Source: Chloroflexota bacterium
GTDB taxonomy: Bacteria > Chloroflexota > Chloroflexia > Thermomicrobiales > JADLAZ01
Reading direction: 5' to 3'
NCBI GenBank assembly: GCA_020849725.1
Contig: JADLAZ010000063.1
Location: 1-13,938, forward strand
Length of the DNA stretch: 13,938 nt
The notes under the pieces are model-generated. The model was given only the letters and a program-made list of their open reading frames with translations. It was not told the DNA's origin and did not search any database. Shown here piece by piece: positions 5,407 through 12,123 of the stretch. Position 1 is the first letter of the stretch; each line of letters starts with the position of its first letter. The translations under genes were made by a program, and so were the position numbers.

Positions 5407-7140
5407 TCAGTCGCCGTCCGGTACGGGCGTGCGCGGCACGACCGGCGGCAGCGTGGCCGGCGGGGCGCACATCGGAAGGTCGGAGGCGCGGTAGGTGAAG
5501 ACAGTGAACTGCACGCCGCTGTCGGGCGGTGCGGTTTCGACCGGTGTCAGCCGCCGCATCGTCGCGGGCGACAACTGCGCGATCGTCGGCGGCGTCACGA
5601 TGGCGACGACGACGTCACCGCGCGCGCGCGCGCCGGACAGGTTCTCGACGTCGCGCAGCGTCTGGTCGTGGTAGCGCGCCGTCTGGTGCGGGATGCCGGC
5701 CAGATCGAGCGTCATCCGCAACGCCCGCGTCACCGTGCCGCCACCGGGCGCCGTCTGGCCGGCTAGCCGCTGGTCCAGCACGACCTGGATGCAGCCACGC
5801 GACGGCGCCAGCCGATCGGCCACAGCCATCACGACCGCGTTGTAGTCGCCGCTGCGCTGCCCTTGGTAGCTGGCCGTGGCGGTCAGCGGCAGCAGCGTCA
5901 GCAGCCCGGCCAGCGTGATGGCGAGCAGTGGTCGTCGCAGGCCGATGCTGGCAAGCGCGACGCTGGCCAGGACGGCCAGGATGCCGACCAGTGGCGCGGC
6001 GTAGCGATCGACGAAGATCTCGCCGGTCTGCGCCGTCAGCGCCGGCAGCGCCAGCCAGGGCAGCACGCTCAGCGGCAGGAGCGGCTCGCCCCGGCGCAGC
6101 AGCGCCCACGCGCCCACTCCGGCCAGCCCGAGCAGCAGCAGCGTCGCCACCACCACCAGCGGCGCACTCCAGAGCGGCAGCATCGCCGGGTCGGCCACAC
6201 CGGCCGCCATGCGCGCCTCGTTCCACCACATCTCCGGCGCGCGCGCCAGGGTCGGGAGAATGCCCCAGCCCAGGCCGCGCCGGCCGCCAATGAAGGCGAC
6301 CTCGCTGGCGGTGCGCTCCGGCGCGACGACCAGCGCATGCACGAGCACCGGCGCGTACGCCACCACCATCGCCGCCAGCGCTGCCCACGGCCAGGGTGAG
6401 CCGAGCCGTCGCCAGCCGTCGCGCCCCCACACCAGCGCCAGCACGATGCCGCCGGCGGCGAACCCACCGGTCGGGTGCGCCTGACCGGCCAGCCCCACGA
6501 GTGCGCCGGCGGCGACCAGCCAGCCGCCGCGCCGGGCCGTGAGGCGTGGCAGCGGGGCATCCACGCGCGCCCGCGCGCCCGCCTGCGGCGCGGCGCGGCC
6601 GAGTGCGATCTGGGCGCACATTAGCGCGGCCATGACGTAGGTCGGCGCGGTGTTGGCCGACCAGGCGACGTGGCTGTTGTTGATGACCCACATCGGCGCG
6701 ATCGCTGCCAGCAGGCCGGCCACGACACCGGCCGTGCGCCCGGCGAGACGGGAGGCCAGTAGGCCGGTGAGCGCGACGGCAGTCAGATTCAAGACCAACA
6801 CCAGCAGCCGTGGCGCGAGTACGCTGGCGTCGGTGAGCGCCAGCGCCGCCGCGGTCAGGTAGACGTGCAGCGGCCCCATGTAGGTGTTGATGTTCGTCCA
6901 GACCAGTTGCTCGCCACGCGCCACCGACAGCGCCAGCACCACCTCCCGCGTTTCATCGGTGAAGGCTGGCCAGTGCCAGAGCGCCGGCCAGCGCATCATG
7001 AACGCCACCGCCGCGACCAGGGTGACGCCGCCCAGCGTCACCAGCCGGCCGGCCGACCACTCCACCCGATCGCGCGCGCGTTGACCAACCCAGACGGCGG
7101 CGCTCGACCGCCAATCACCCTGGCGCGCGGGCTGGCTCAC
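5407..7140 (-). CDS. Polytopic membrane glycosyltransferase, PMT/GT39-like (GT-C fold)
   Basis: This integral membrane protein has 577 residues and about ten or more hydrophobic segments through residue 430, then a C-terminal non-membrane domain. After a basic N-terminus and first span (about 33-49), the first outer loop contains FTDETREV with the adjacent Asp62-Glu63 pair, which GT-C enzymes use for catalysis, and then YMGPLHVYL (87-95), matching the usual P-L-x-Y region. Such proteins move a sugar from a polyprenyl-phosphate carrier to a lipid, glycan or protein at the outer face. The acceptor here is unknown. The start is GTG at 7140, with GAGGAG about 10 nt upstream. A methyltransferase gene lies 79 nt upstream on the same strand and may be co-transcribed. 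A 15-nt alternating CG tract (5619-5633) encodes an Ala-Arg-Ala-Arg patch. Confidence 0.85.
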   Translation of the reverse strand: MSQPARQGDWRSSAAVWVGQRARDRVEWSAGRLVTLGGVTLVAAVAFMMRWPALWHWPAFTDETREVVLALSVARGEQLVWTNINTYMGPLHVYLTAAALALTDASVLAPRLLVLVLNLTAVALTGLLASRLAGRTAGVVAGLLAAIAPMWVINNSHVAWSANTAPTYVMAALMCAQIALGRAAPQAGARARVDAPLPRLTARRGGWLVAAGALVGLAGQAHPTGGFAAGGIVLALVWGRDGWRRLGSPWPWAALAAMVVAYAPVLVHALVVAPERTASEVAFIGGRRGLGWGILPTLARAPEMWWNEARMAAGVADPAMLPLWSAPLVVVATLLLLGLAGVGAWALLRRGEPLLPLSVLPWLALPALTAQTGEIFVDRYAAPLVGILAVLASVALASIGLRRPLLAITLAGLLTLLPLTATASYQGQRSGDYNAVVMAVADRLAPSRGCIQVVLDQRLAGQTAPGGGTVTRALRMTLDLAGIPHQTARYHDQTLRDVENLSGARARGDVVVAIVTPPTIAQLSPATMRRLTPVETAPPDSGVQFTVFTYRASDLPMCAPPATLPPVVPRTPVPDGD

Positions 7141-7219
7141 GCGTGCGGCTCTCCTCGGTGTGGGCGATAATTAGAGGCAGCGCGACGATGGAGTGATGGG
7201 CGCGGGCCATGGCCGCCGG

Positions 7220-7930
7220 TCACGGGACCGGGGCAAGAGGAGCGTGGTCGGTGGTGGCGGCTGGCTTGTCGGCGGCCGGACCGGCCGGCCGATAGCCGAG
7301 GAACAGGATGTCGGTGTAGGGCCGGATCGACGGCAGGGGGATGATCGCTGGACGCAGACCGGCCTCGCGCAGCGCCGCCAGCGACTCCTCGCGGTCCAGG
7401 AAGTGCAGGCCGGCGCTCAGCGTCGGCCCGAGCCGGGTCATCAGCCACTCCTGGCCGTAGGTGATCGCATATTTCCAGCGCGGGTGGCGAACCTGTGTCT
7501 TCCAGACCAGCACGCCGCCCGGATCCAGCACGGCGGCGATCTGTCGCAGGATCACCTGCTGCGTGGCCGGCGGGATGGTGTACAGCACATCGGCGATGGT
7601 GACGGCCTGGAACGGGCCAGCCGGCAGCGCGGCGGCATCCCCGACCGTGAAGCGGATGTTGTCGCGGCCGCCAACCGTCTGCTGGGCCGCGGCGATCTTG
7701 GCCGGGTCGAGGTCGACGCCGAGTACCTGACGGCCCGGGCCGGTCAGCGCCAGAATGTTGGCGACCAGGCCGTGGCCGCAGCCGAGGTCCAGCACCCGCC
7801 CCTGGGTCGGCACGTAGCGCTCCAGCCGGTCGAGGTCGCTGAGCAGGAGGCGGGCGCGGACGAACAGCCGGTCCTTGACCGGCAGCGGGTCGTACAGCGC
7901 CAGCAGCGACCGGCGCAGATCGGCCTGCAT
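7220..7930 (-). CDS. Class I SAM-dependent methyltransferase
   Basis: This is a 236-residue, probably cytoplasmic protein. Motif I is VLDLGCGHG (47-55), the glycine-rich SAM loop. The acidic residue ending strand 2 is in GVDLD (71-75). FTVGDAAALPAG (94-105) is the adenine-contact region, and IADVLYTIPP and VLDPGGVLVWKTQ (135-147) give the later core strands. The domain starts only about 45 residues in, and the last 20 residues are a low-complexity tail. ATG 7930 is preferred, with AGGA and GGGGAGA upstream; a GTG at 7978 would add 16 residues without a ribosome-binding site. The substrate is unknown. The fold is shared by O-, N- and C-methyltransferases, so only the general class is claimed. 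Its position ahead of a membrane glycosyltransferase hints at modification of an envelope glycan or lipid. Confidence 0.88.
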   Translation of the reverse strand: MQADLRRSLLALYDPLPVKDRLFVRARLLLSDLDRLERYVPTQGRVLDLGCGHGLVANILALTGPGRQVLGVDLDPAKIAAAQQTVGGRDNIRFTVGDAAALPAGPFQAVTIADVLYTIPPATQQVILRQIAAVLDPGGVLVWKTQVRHPRWKYAITYGQEWLMTRLGPTLSAGLHFLDREESLAALREAGLRPAIIPLPSIRPYTDILFLGYRPAGPAADKPAATTDHAPLAPVP

Positions 7931-7995
7931 CGTCCTGGTTCTCCCCGGCGGCACGACAGCCGCACGCCGCACTGTCACAGCAGCGCGGCGCGCGC

Positions 7996-8001
7996 ATTAT
8001 A
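7996..8001 (-). promoter_or_regulatory. -10 element of a probable promoter for the methyltransferase gene
   Basis: The minus strand contains a perfect TATAAT in an otherwise GC-rich gap, directly preceded by TG. No good -35 is found at 17 nt (the hexamer there is ACCCCC). Transcription would start near 7989, giving a leader of about 59 nt to the ATG at 7930. Confidence 0.5.
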
Positions 8002-8058
8002 CATGGTAGGTGATGGGTGGGGGTGGTCGTTCCGGGCGCGGAGCCGAAGGGAACCGGA

Positions 8059-8080
8059 CGCTGGCATCACTCAGCCAGCG
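8059..8080 (-). terminator. Perfect hairpin just downstream of the cytochrome c gene
   Basis: CGCTGGC and GCCAGCG form a perfect 7-bp stem with an 8-nt loop, 14 nt after the cytochrome stop codon on the minus strand. The following bases, TCCGGTTCCCTTC, are only moderately T-rich, so it is a weak intrinsic terminator or an mRNA 3'-end structure. It separates the cytochrome from the methyltransferase promoter. Confidence 0.5.
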
Positions 8081-8093
8081 CCCCCATCCCCGA

Positions 8094-9005
8094 TCAGCGC
8101 TCGCCGGTCGGGCGTGCCGGCACAGTCTGGAGGTGCAGCCAGAGGGCGCGAATCTCGTCGTCGGTCATCTTGGCGGTGGCTTCCCAGGGCATGAACGGGT
8201 TGAGCGTCGAGCCGTTCGGACGGCGGCCGGTGCGCAGCGCGCGCCGGAAGTCCTCCTCGGTCCAGCCGGCCATCGCGCCGCCAGGCGTCAGGTTGGACGC
8301 CGGCGGCAACTCTGGTGGCGTACCCGGCACGCGACCGCCGGAGAGGGCGGCGTTGTGGCAGCCGGTGCAGCCACCGACGTTGACGAGGTAGGCGCCGTAG
8401 GCAGCCGTGGGGCCGGCCGGTGGCGCGGCGCCGGGGTGGACGTTGGCGTGGTCGATGCGCGCCGCCGCGATCAGCGGCAGTTGACCGAAGGCATTCAGCA
8501 CGTGGCCGAGCGGCCGGACCTCGGAGGGTGGTGGCCGGTTGTCCACCGGGGGCACGCTCGTGACGTAGGCGAGCAGCGCCCCCAGATCGTCATCGCTGAG
8601 CTTGGCGAGCTCGTCGGACGGCATGAGCAGCAGTCCGCGACCACTCTGTCCGACGCCGTGCCGGATAGCTCGCGCCCAGTCGGCCGGCGTGTAGGTGGCG
8701 ACGACGCTACCCTGGCCACGGGTGATGTTCGGCGCATACACCACGGCGACGGGGCCGGCGTCAAGAACCTTCGCGCCGCCCAGGTTCTGGCCGTGACAGT
8801 CGACGCACTTGGTGATGGCGACCGTCAGATGCTGACCGCGCACGATCGAGGCCGAGTCAGTCGGAACCGCCACCGTCGCGGCCGCGACCGTGTAGTGCTG
8901 GTTGAGTTTCTGATTACTGACGACGAAGATGCCGACAAGACCGAAAACGACTACCGCCAACAGACCACCGACGACGATGCCGACCCAGGTGAGTACGCGA
9001 CGCAT
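8094..9005 (-). CDS. Membrane-anchored diheme cytochrome c
   Basis: This 303-residue protein has one N-terminal membrane segment (about residues 5-29) and faces the extracytoplasmic side. It has two c-type heme sites: CVDCH (67-71) and CTGCH (213-217). Each is followed by a likely axial Met in a Met-Pro pair, M128 in LLLMPSDELAKLSDDD and M272 in NPFMPWEATAKMTDDE. Both halves share the W-x-x-x-D/E-x-x-x-A-x-R-x-G pattern (DWARAIRHGV, EDFRRALRTG) of class I domains, as in cytochrome subunits of membrane dehydrogenases. The role would be electron transfer from a periplasmic dehydrogenase toward a terminal oxidase. The start ATG at 9005 has GGGAGG close upstream. No partner dehydrogenase, oxidase or cytochrome-maturation gene is adjacent, so its donor is unknown. 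Confidence 0.9.
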   Translation of the reverse strand: MRRVLTWVGIVVGGLLAVVVFGLVGIFVVSNQKLNQHYTVAAATVAVPTDSASIVRGQHLTVAITKCVDCHGQNLGGAKVLDAGPVAVVYAPNITRGQGSVVATYTPADWARAIRHGVGQSGRGLLLMPSDELAKLSDDDLGALLAYVTSVPPVDNRPPPSEVRPLGHVLNAFGQLPLIAAARIDHANVHPGAAPPAGPTAAYGAYLVNVGGCTGCHNAALSGGRVPGTPPELPPASNLTPGGAMAGWTEEDFRRALRTGRRPNGSTLNPFMPWEATAKMTDDEIRALWLHLQTVPARPTGER

Positions 9006-9032
9006 GGGGCCTCCCTAGAAAAGAAAGCTTCC

Positions 9033-9064
9033 GGGTCCGCTATCGGCGTGTACCGAACGGACCC
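9033..9064 (-). terminator. Hairpin between the D-2-hydroxyacid dehydrogenase and cytochrome c genes
   Basis: GGGTCCG (9033-9039) and CGGACCC (9058-9064) are perfect 7-bp inverted repeats. An inner 4-bp stem (TCGG with CCGA) closes a 6-nt loop, making a two-part hairpin. On the minus strand it is followed by GGAAGCTTTCTTTTCT, which is T-rich. It may therefore end the dehydrogenase transcript. It could equally be a 5' leader structure of the cytochrome gene, since it lies 28 nt before that start. The pairing is seen directly; the role is inferred. Confidence 0.5.
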
Positions 9065-9094
9065 TCACGCGGCCCCTCGTGGACCGCTCCTTTG

Positions 9095-9124
9095 AAAGTA
9101 CGGCCGGCGACCGACGTTTGACAA
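9095..9124 (-). promoter_or_regulatory. Candidate promoter of the cytochrome c gene
   Basis: The minus strand reads TTGTCA (9119-9124, five of six -35 matches), an 18-nt spacer, then TACTTT (9095-9100, T1, A2 and T6 kept). If used, the 9033-9064 hairpin would lie in the cytochrome 5' untranslated region. Only moderately convincing. Confidence 0.35.
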
Positions 9125-9149
9125 GGGGCAAACAATGGTCGTGACCGAG

Positions 9150-10115
9150 CTACCGCACGTCGTTAACGGGATACTGGGGCAGTTGGCCGCGCGCGACGCG
9201 CAGCACTTCTTCCAGCGTCATGATCGCCGCCCGCCGTCCGGCCGTGTGCGTGCCGCCGGCGCTGTGGGCGGTCGGCAGCACCTTCGGATGGTCGACGATG
9301 AGGCGATCGATAGGCGGCTCGTGATCGAACACATCCAGCGCCGCGCCGCCAACCTGGCCGCTGTCGAGCGCGGCGGCCAGCGCATGCTCGTCGATCAGTG
9401 GGCCGCGGGCGGTGTTGACGATCAGCACGCCGCGCTTGCAGCCGGCCAGCGTGGTGGCGTTGAGGATGTGGCGCGTCTCTGGCAGCAGGGGCGTGTGCAG
9501 CGTGATGACATCGGCCTGGGCCAGCGCCTCGGCCAGCGGCAGGTAGGTGACGCCGGCGCCGGCGGCCCAGGCGGCATCCTGGTAGACGTCGTGAGCGATG
9601 ACGCGCATGCCAAAGCCGCGCGCCCGCGCCGCCGTCTCCTTGCCGACCCGGCCGGTGCCGATGATCGCCAGCGTGGCGTCGCGCAGCTCCAGGCCGGTGA
9701 CGCGCTGCCAGCCACCAGCGCGGGTGTGATTGACACTCGTGACATAATCGCGAGCTAACGTCAGGATCTGCAGGAAGGCGAAGTCGGCCACGGCATCGTG
9801 GTTCGCACCCGGCGTGGTGGCGACCCAGACGCCGTGTTCGGTCGCGGCATCCAGGTCGACCGAGTCGTAGCCGACGCCGGAGCGGACGATCAGCTTGAGT
9901 GTCGGAGCACAGGCGGCGATGACGCGCGCCGTGTACTCGTCGGGCATGGCGATGACGGCCAGACAGCCGGGCAGCCAGGCGAGCAGCTCAGCCTCGGTCT
10001 TGGTCTGTCCCAGGTTGGGTGCGTAGACCAGCTCGACGCCAGCCGCGCGCAGGTCACCGGCGAACTGATCGGCCACGGCGGCGATATTGCGGGCCGTCAC
10101 CAGGACTCGGCTCAT
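9150..10115 (-). CDS. D-isomer-specific 2-hydroxyacid dehydrogenase, NAD-dependent
   Basis: This cytoplasmic oxidoreductase (321 residues) interconverts a D-2-hydroxyacid and a 2-oxoacid. The Rossmann nucleotide motif IIGTGRVGKE has GxGxxG at 153-158, and Asp176 ends the second strand, which points to NAD over NADP. The catalytic trio is visible as Arg237 in NTARGPL, Glu266 in DVFDHEPP and His284 in PTAHSAGG. The early segment IVRSGVGYDSVDLDAATEHGV is characteristic of the phosphoglycerate dehydrogenase-like branch. There is no C-terminal ACT domain, so it is unlikely to be a feedback-regulated SerA. Glyoxylate, hydroxypyruvate or a sugar-derived acid are possible substrates. ATG 10115 is chosen for the GGGAAG about 7 nt upstream. 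The SDR gene ends 43 nt upstream, so the two are probably one operon. Confidence 0.92.
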   Translation of the reverse strand: MSRVLVTARNIAAVADQFAGDLRAAGVELVYAPNLGQTKTEAELLAWLPGCLAVIAMPDEYTARVIAACAPTLKLIVRSGVGYDSVDLDAATEHGVWVATTPGANHDAVADFAFLQILTLARDYVTSVNHTRAGGWQRVTGLELRDATLAIIGTGRVGKETAARARGFGMRVIAHDVYQDAAWAAGAGVTYLPLAEALAQADVITLHTPLLPETRHILNATTLAGCKRGVLIVNTARGPLIDEHALAAALDSGQVGGAALDVFDHEPPIDRLIVDHPKVLPTAHSAGGTHTAGRRAAIMTLEEVLRVARGQLPQYPVNDVR

Positions 10116-10158
10116 CGTTCTTCCCTTACCGTATTGCGACCGTGTTGGGGGAGTATCG

Positions 10159-10926
10159 CTATGCCCAGCCGCCATTGGGCAGCCAGGCGCCGTCGATCAC
10201 CAGCGTGTGGCCGTTGATGTGGGTGGCGTCGTCGGAAGCCAGGAACAGGATGCCGCGCGCGATCTCGTCCGGCTCGGCCAGCCGGCCGCTGGGGGTGCGC
10301 CGCACCAGCGCGTCGACGTCGACGCCGCCGCGCGCCTGGGCCTGGCGGAACATCTCCGTCCAGGTGTAGCCAGGGGCGACAGCGTTGACGCGCACGCCGC
10401 GGCCGGCCCACTCGATCGCCAGCCCCTCGGTGAGACCGATGACGGCGGCCTTGGTCGTCGAGTAGGCGATGCGGTAGGGGCCGGGCCGCAGGCCATAGAC
10501 CGAGGCGGTGTTGACGATGGCGCCAGCGCGCCGGGCCAGCATGCGCCGGCCGACCTGCTGCGCCAGCAGGAAGAGCGAGGTCAGATTGACCTCGACGACG
10601 CGCCGCCAGGCGACCGGGTCCAGGTCCTCGGCCGGCGCGACGGAGGAGATGCCGGCGTTGTTGATCAGGATATCGATCGGGCCAAGCTCATCCTCGACTT
10701 GGGCCACGACGGCGGCCATGCGCGCGTCGTCGGCAACGTCGGCTTGCAGGCCGAGCGCCGCCCGGCCGAGTGCTCCCCGCGCCGCCGCGGCCGTGGCCGT
10801 GGCCGTCGTGCCGCTCAGATCGATGGCGGCGACGAGCGCACCTTCGGCCGCCAGTGCCAGCGCCGCCGCCTGACCGATGCCGGCCCCGGCGCCGGTCACC
10901 AGCACCACCCGCCCATCCACGCGCAT
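10159..10926 (-). CDS. Short-chain dehydrogenase/reductase (classical SDR)
   Basis: This 255-residue cytoplasmic oxidoreductase has the usual length for the classical family. Motifs in order are TGAGAGIG (11-18, cofactor loop), Asp36 at the end of strand 2 (favouring NAD), NNAG (89-92), Asn114, Ser142 in NTASVYG, and the catalytic Y155-x-x-x-K159 in YSTTK. The closing DGAWLPNGGWA resembles the conserved C-terminus of FabG/gluconate-dehydrogenase-like members. Substrate specificity cannot be read from this; sugar or sugar-acid alcohols and 3-oxoacyl compounds are typical. ATG 10926 is chosen because GGAGG lies about 9 nt upstream and the family start follows directly. A longer reading from 11004 would overrun the promoter. 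It lies ahead of the D-2-hydroxyacid dehydrogenase, probably as the first gene of a two-gene operon. Confidence 0.93.
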   Translation of the reverse strand: MRVDGRVVLVTGAGAGIGQAAALALAAEGALVAAIDLSGTTATATAAAARGALGRAALGLQADVADDARMAAVVAQVEDELGPIDILINNAGISSVAPAEDLDPVAWRRVVEVNLTSLFLLAQQVGRRMLARRAGAIVNTASVYGLRPGPYRIAYSTTKAAVIGLTEGLAIEWAGRGVRVNAVAPGYTWTEMFRQAQARGGVDVDALVRRTPSGRLAEPDEIARGILFLASDDATHINGHTLVIDGAWLPNGGWA

Positions 10927-10985
10927 GTGGCTTGCCTCCAAAGCATGAACTGTCAATCGCGGCCAGACTGCCCCACCGGCGGGCC

Positions 10986-10994
10986 AGTATAGCA
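10986..10994 (-). promoter_or_regulatory. Extended -10 promoter element upstream of the SDR gene
   Basis: The minus strand reads TGCTATACT, a TGn extended -10 with a near-consensus TATACT hexamer. No good -35 lies 17 nt upstream, as is common for extended -10 promoters. Transcription would start near 10979 and the leader would be about 53 nt. It lies in the short gap between the aroC stop and the SDR start, so the SDR pair has its own promoter and need not depend on whatever lies to its right. Confidence 0.5.
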
Positions 10995-11010
10995 CCCAGC
11001 ACAACGGCCA

Positions 11011-12078
11011 TCACACGCGGGCCGACCGCTGACGCAACAAGTGGTCGGCCAGCACCAGCGCCAGCATCGCCTCAGCGATCGGCACGGCGCGTGGGCAGAC
11101 ACACGGGTCGTGCCGGCCCAGCACCTTGACTGTCGCCGACTCGCCGGACTGCGTCACGGTGTCCTGGTCCAGCACGATCGACGAGGTTGGCTTGACGGCC
11201 ATGCGCGCTACGATCGTCTCGCCGGTGGAGATGCCGCCCAGGATGCCGCCGGCGTTGTTCGTGCGCGTGCGCACGCGCCCGTCGCGCGTCTCGAAGGCGT
11301 CGTTGTTCTCCGAGCCACGCCGCGCCGCGACGGCGAAGCCAGCGCCGATCTCAACGCCCTTGACCGCCGGGATACACATCAGCGCCTTGGCGATATCGGC
11401 GTCGAGCCGGTCGAACACCGGCTCGCCCAGTCCGGCCGGCGCGCCCTCGGCCCAGACCTCGACCAGCCCGCCCAGGCTGTCACCATCGCGGCGGGCGGCC
11501 AGGATCGCCTCGACCATCTGCTCGGCTGCCACCGGGTCCGGGCAGCGCACGATGTTGGCCTCGATCGCGTCCCGGTCGAAGGTCTGCATCCGTGTCGCAC
11601 CGATCTGGGCGACGAAGCCGGTGATGGCGATCCCCTCGCGCGCCAGCAGCATCTTGGCGATGGCGCCGGCCGCCACACGCGCTACCGTCTCGCGGGCACT
11701 GGAGCGGCCGCCGCCGCGGTAGTCGCGGAAGCCGTACTTGGCGTCATAGGTGAAGTCGGCGTGGCCCGGTCGGTAGAGGTGTTTGATCGTCTCGTACTTG
11801 CTCGAGTCGGCGTCCTGGTTCATCACCACCAGGCCGATCGGTGTGCCGGTCGTGTGTCCCTCGAAGACACCCGACAGCACCTGGACCTCATCCTCCTCCT
11901 GCCGCTGTGATGTGACTTTGCTCTGGCCGACGCGGCGTCGGGCCAGGTCGCGCCGGATCAGATCCAGGTCCAGCGGCAGACCGGCCGGACACCCGTCAAC
12001 GATGACGCCCAGGCCTGGCCCGTGCGACTCGCCGAAGGTATGGATGCGAAAGACCTCGCCGAAGCTGCTGCCCGCCAC
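11011..12078 (-). CDS. aroC: Chorismate synthase
   Basis: The enzyme converts 5-enolpyruvylshikimate-3-phosphate to chorismate, the last step of the shikimate pathway, using reduced FMN as cofactor. Its 355 residues match the usual length of about 360. Diagnostic motifs run the whole length: [21 protein letters not shown] near the start, [80 protein letters not shown] and a final [18 protein letters not shown]. All expected FMN and substrate regions look intact. The start is GTG at 12078, with GGGAG about 7 nt upstream. It follows the GNAT gene after a 45-nt gap containing a GC-only hairpin. No other shikimate gene is adjacent. Confidence 0.97.
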   Translation of the reverse strand: MAGSSFGEVFRIHTFGESHGPGLGVIVDGCPAGLPLDLDLIRRDLARRRVGQSKVTSQRQEEDEVQVLSGVFEGHTTGTPIGLVVMNQDADSSKYETIKHLYRPGHADFTYDAKYGFRDYRGGGRSSARETVARVAAGAIAKMLLAREGIAITGFVAQIGATRMQTFDRDAIEANIVRCPDPVAAEQMVEAILAARRDGDSLGGLVEVWAEGAPAGLGEPVFDRLDADIAKALMCIPAVKGVEIGAGFAVAARRGSENNDAFETRDGRVRTRTNNAGGILGGISTGETIVARMAVKPTSSIVLDQDTVTQSGESATVKVLGRHDPCVCPRAVPIAEAMLALVLADHLLRQRSARV

Positions 12079-12096
12079 ACCGTCTCCCGTCGTCGC

Positions 12097-12117
12097 GCCG
12101 GCCGGTCGCGGGCCGGC
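12097..12117 (-). other. GC-only hairpin between the GNAT and aroC genes
   Basis: GCCGGCC (12097-12103) and GGCCGGC (12111-12117) form a perfect 7-bp stem closed by a 7-nt loop. Extra pairing is possible outside the stem across a one-base bulge. It begins 6 nt after the GNAT stop codon and ends just upstream of the aroC ribosome-binding site on the minus strand. No T-run follows, so an intrinsic terminator is unlikely. It may damp read-through, mark an RNA-processing site or do nothing. Confidence 0.4.
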
Positions 12118-12123
12118 CGCGCC

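Noticed and set aside
5233..5766. A plus-strand ORF directly after the MalG-type permease, as if a fourth operon gene
   Set aside because: Most of it is antisense to the C-terminus of the glycosyltransferase, it shows no recognisable motif, and its composition is Arg/Gly/Ala-rich like the other shadows.
8010..9095. A 361-codon plus-strand frame opposite the cytochrome c gene
   Set aside because: The minus-strand frame has two CxxCH heme motifs, a membrane anchor and a ribosome-binding site; the plus frame has no domain and is a shadow.
9118..9123. A plus-strand TTGACA that could be a promoter -35 box
   Set aside because: No matching -10 and no plus-strand gene follows; the overlapping minus-strand reading (TTGTCA with TACTTT) makes more sense ahead of the cytochrome gene.
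11041..11910. A 289-codon plus-strand frame opposite aroC
   Set aside because: The chorismate synthase motifs on the minus strand are complete and continuous, so this frame is only their complement.
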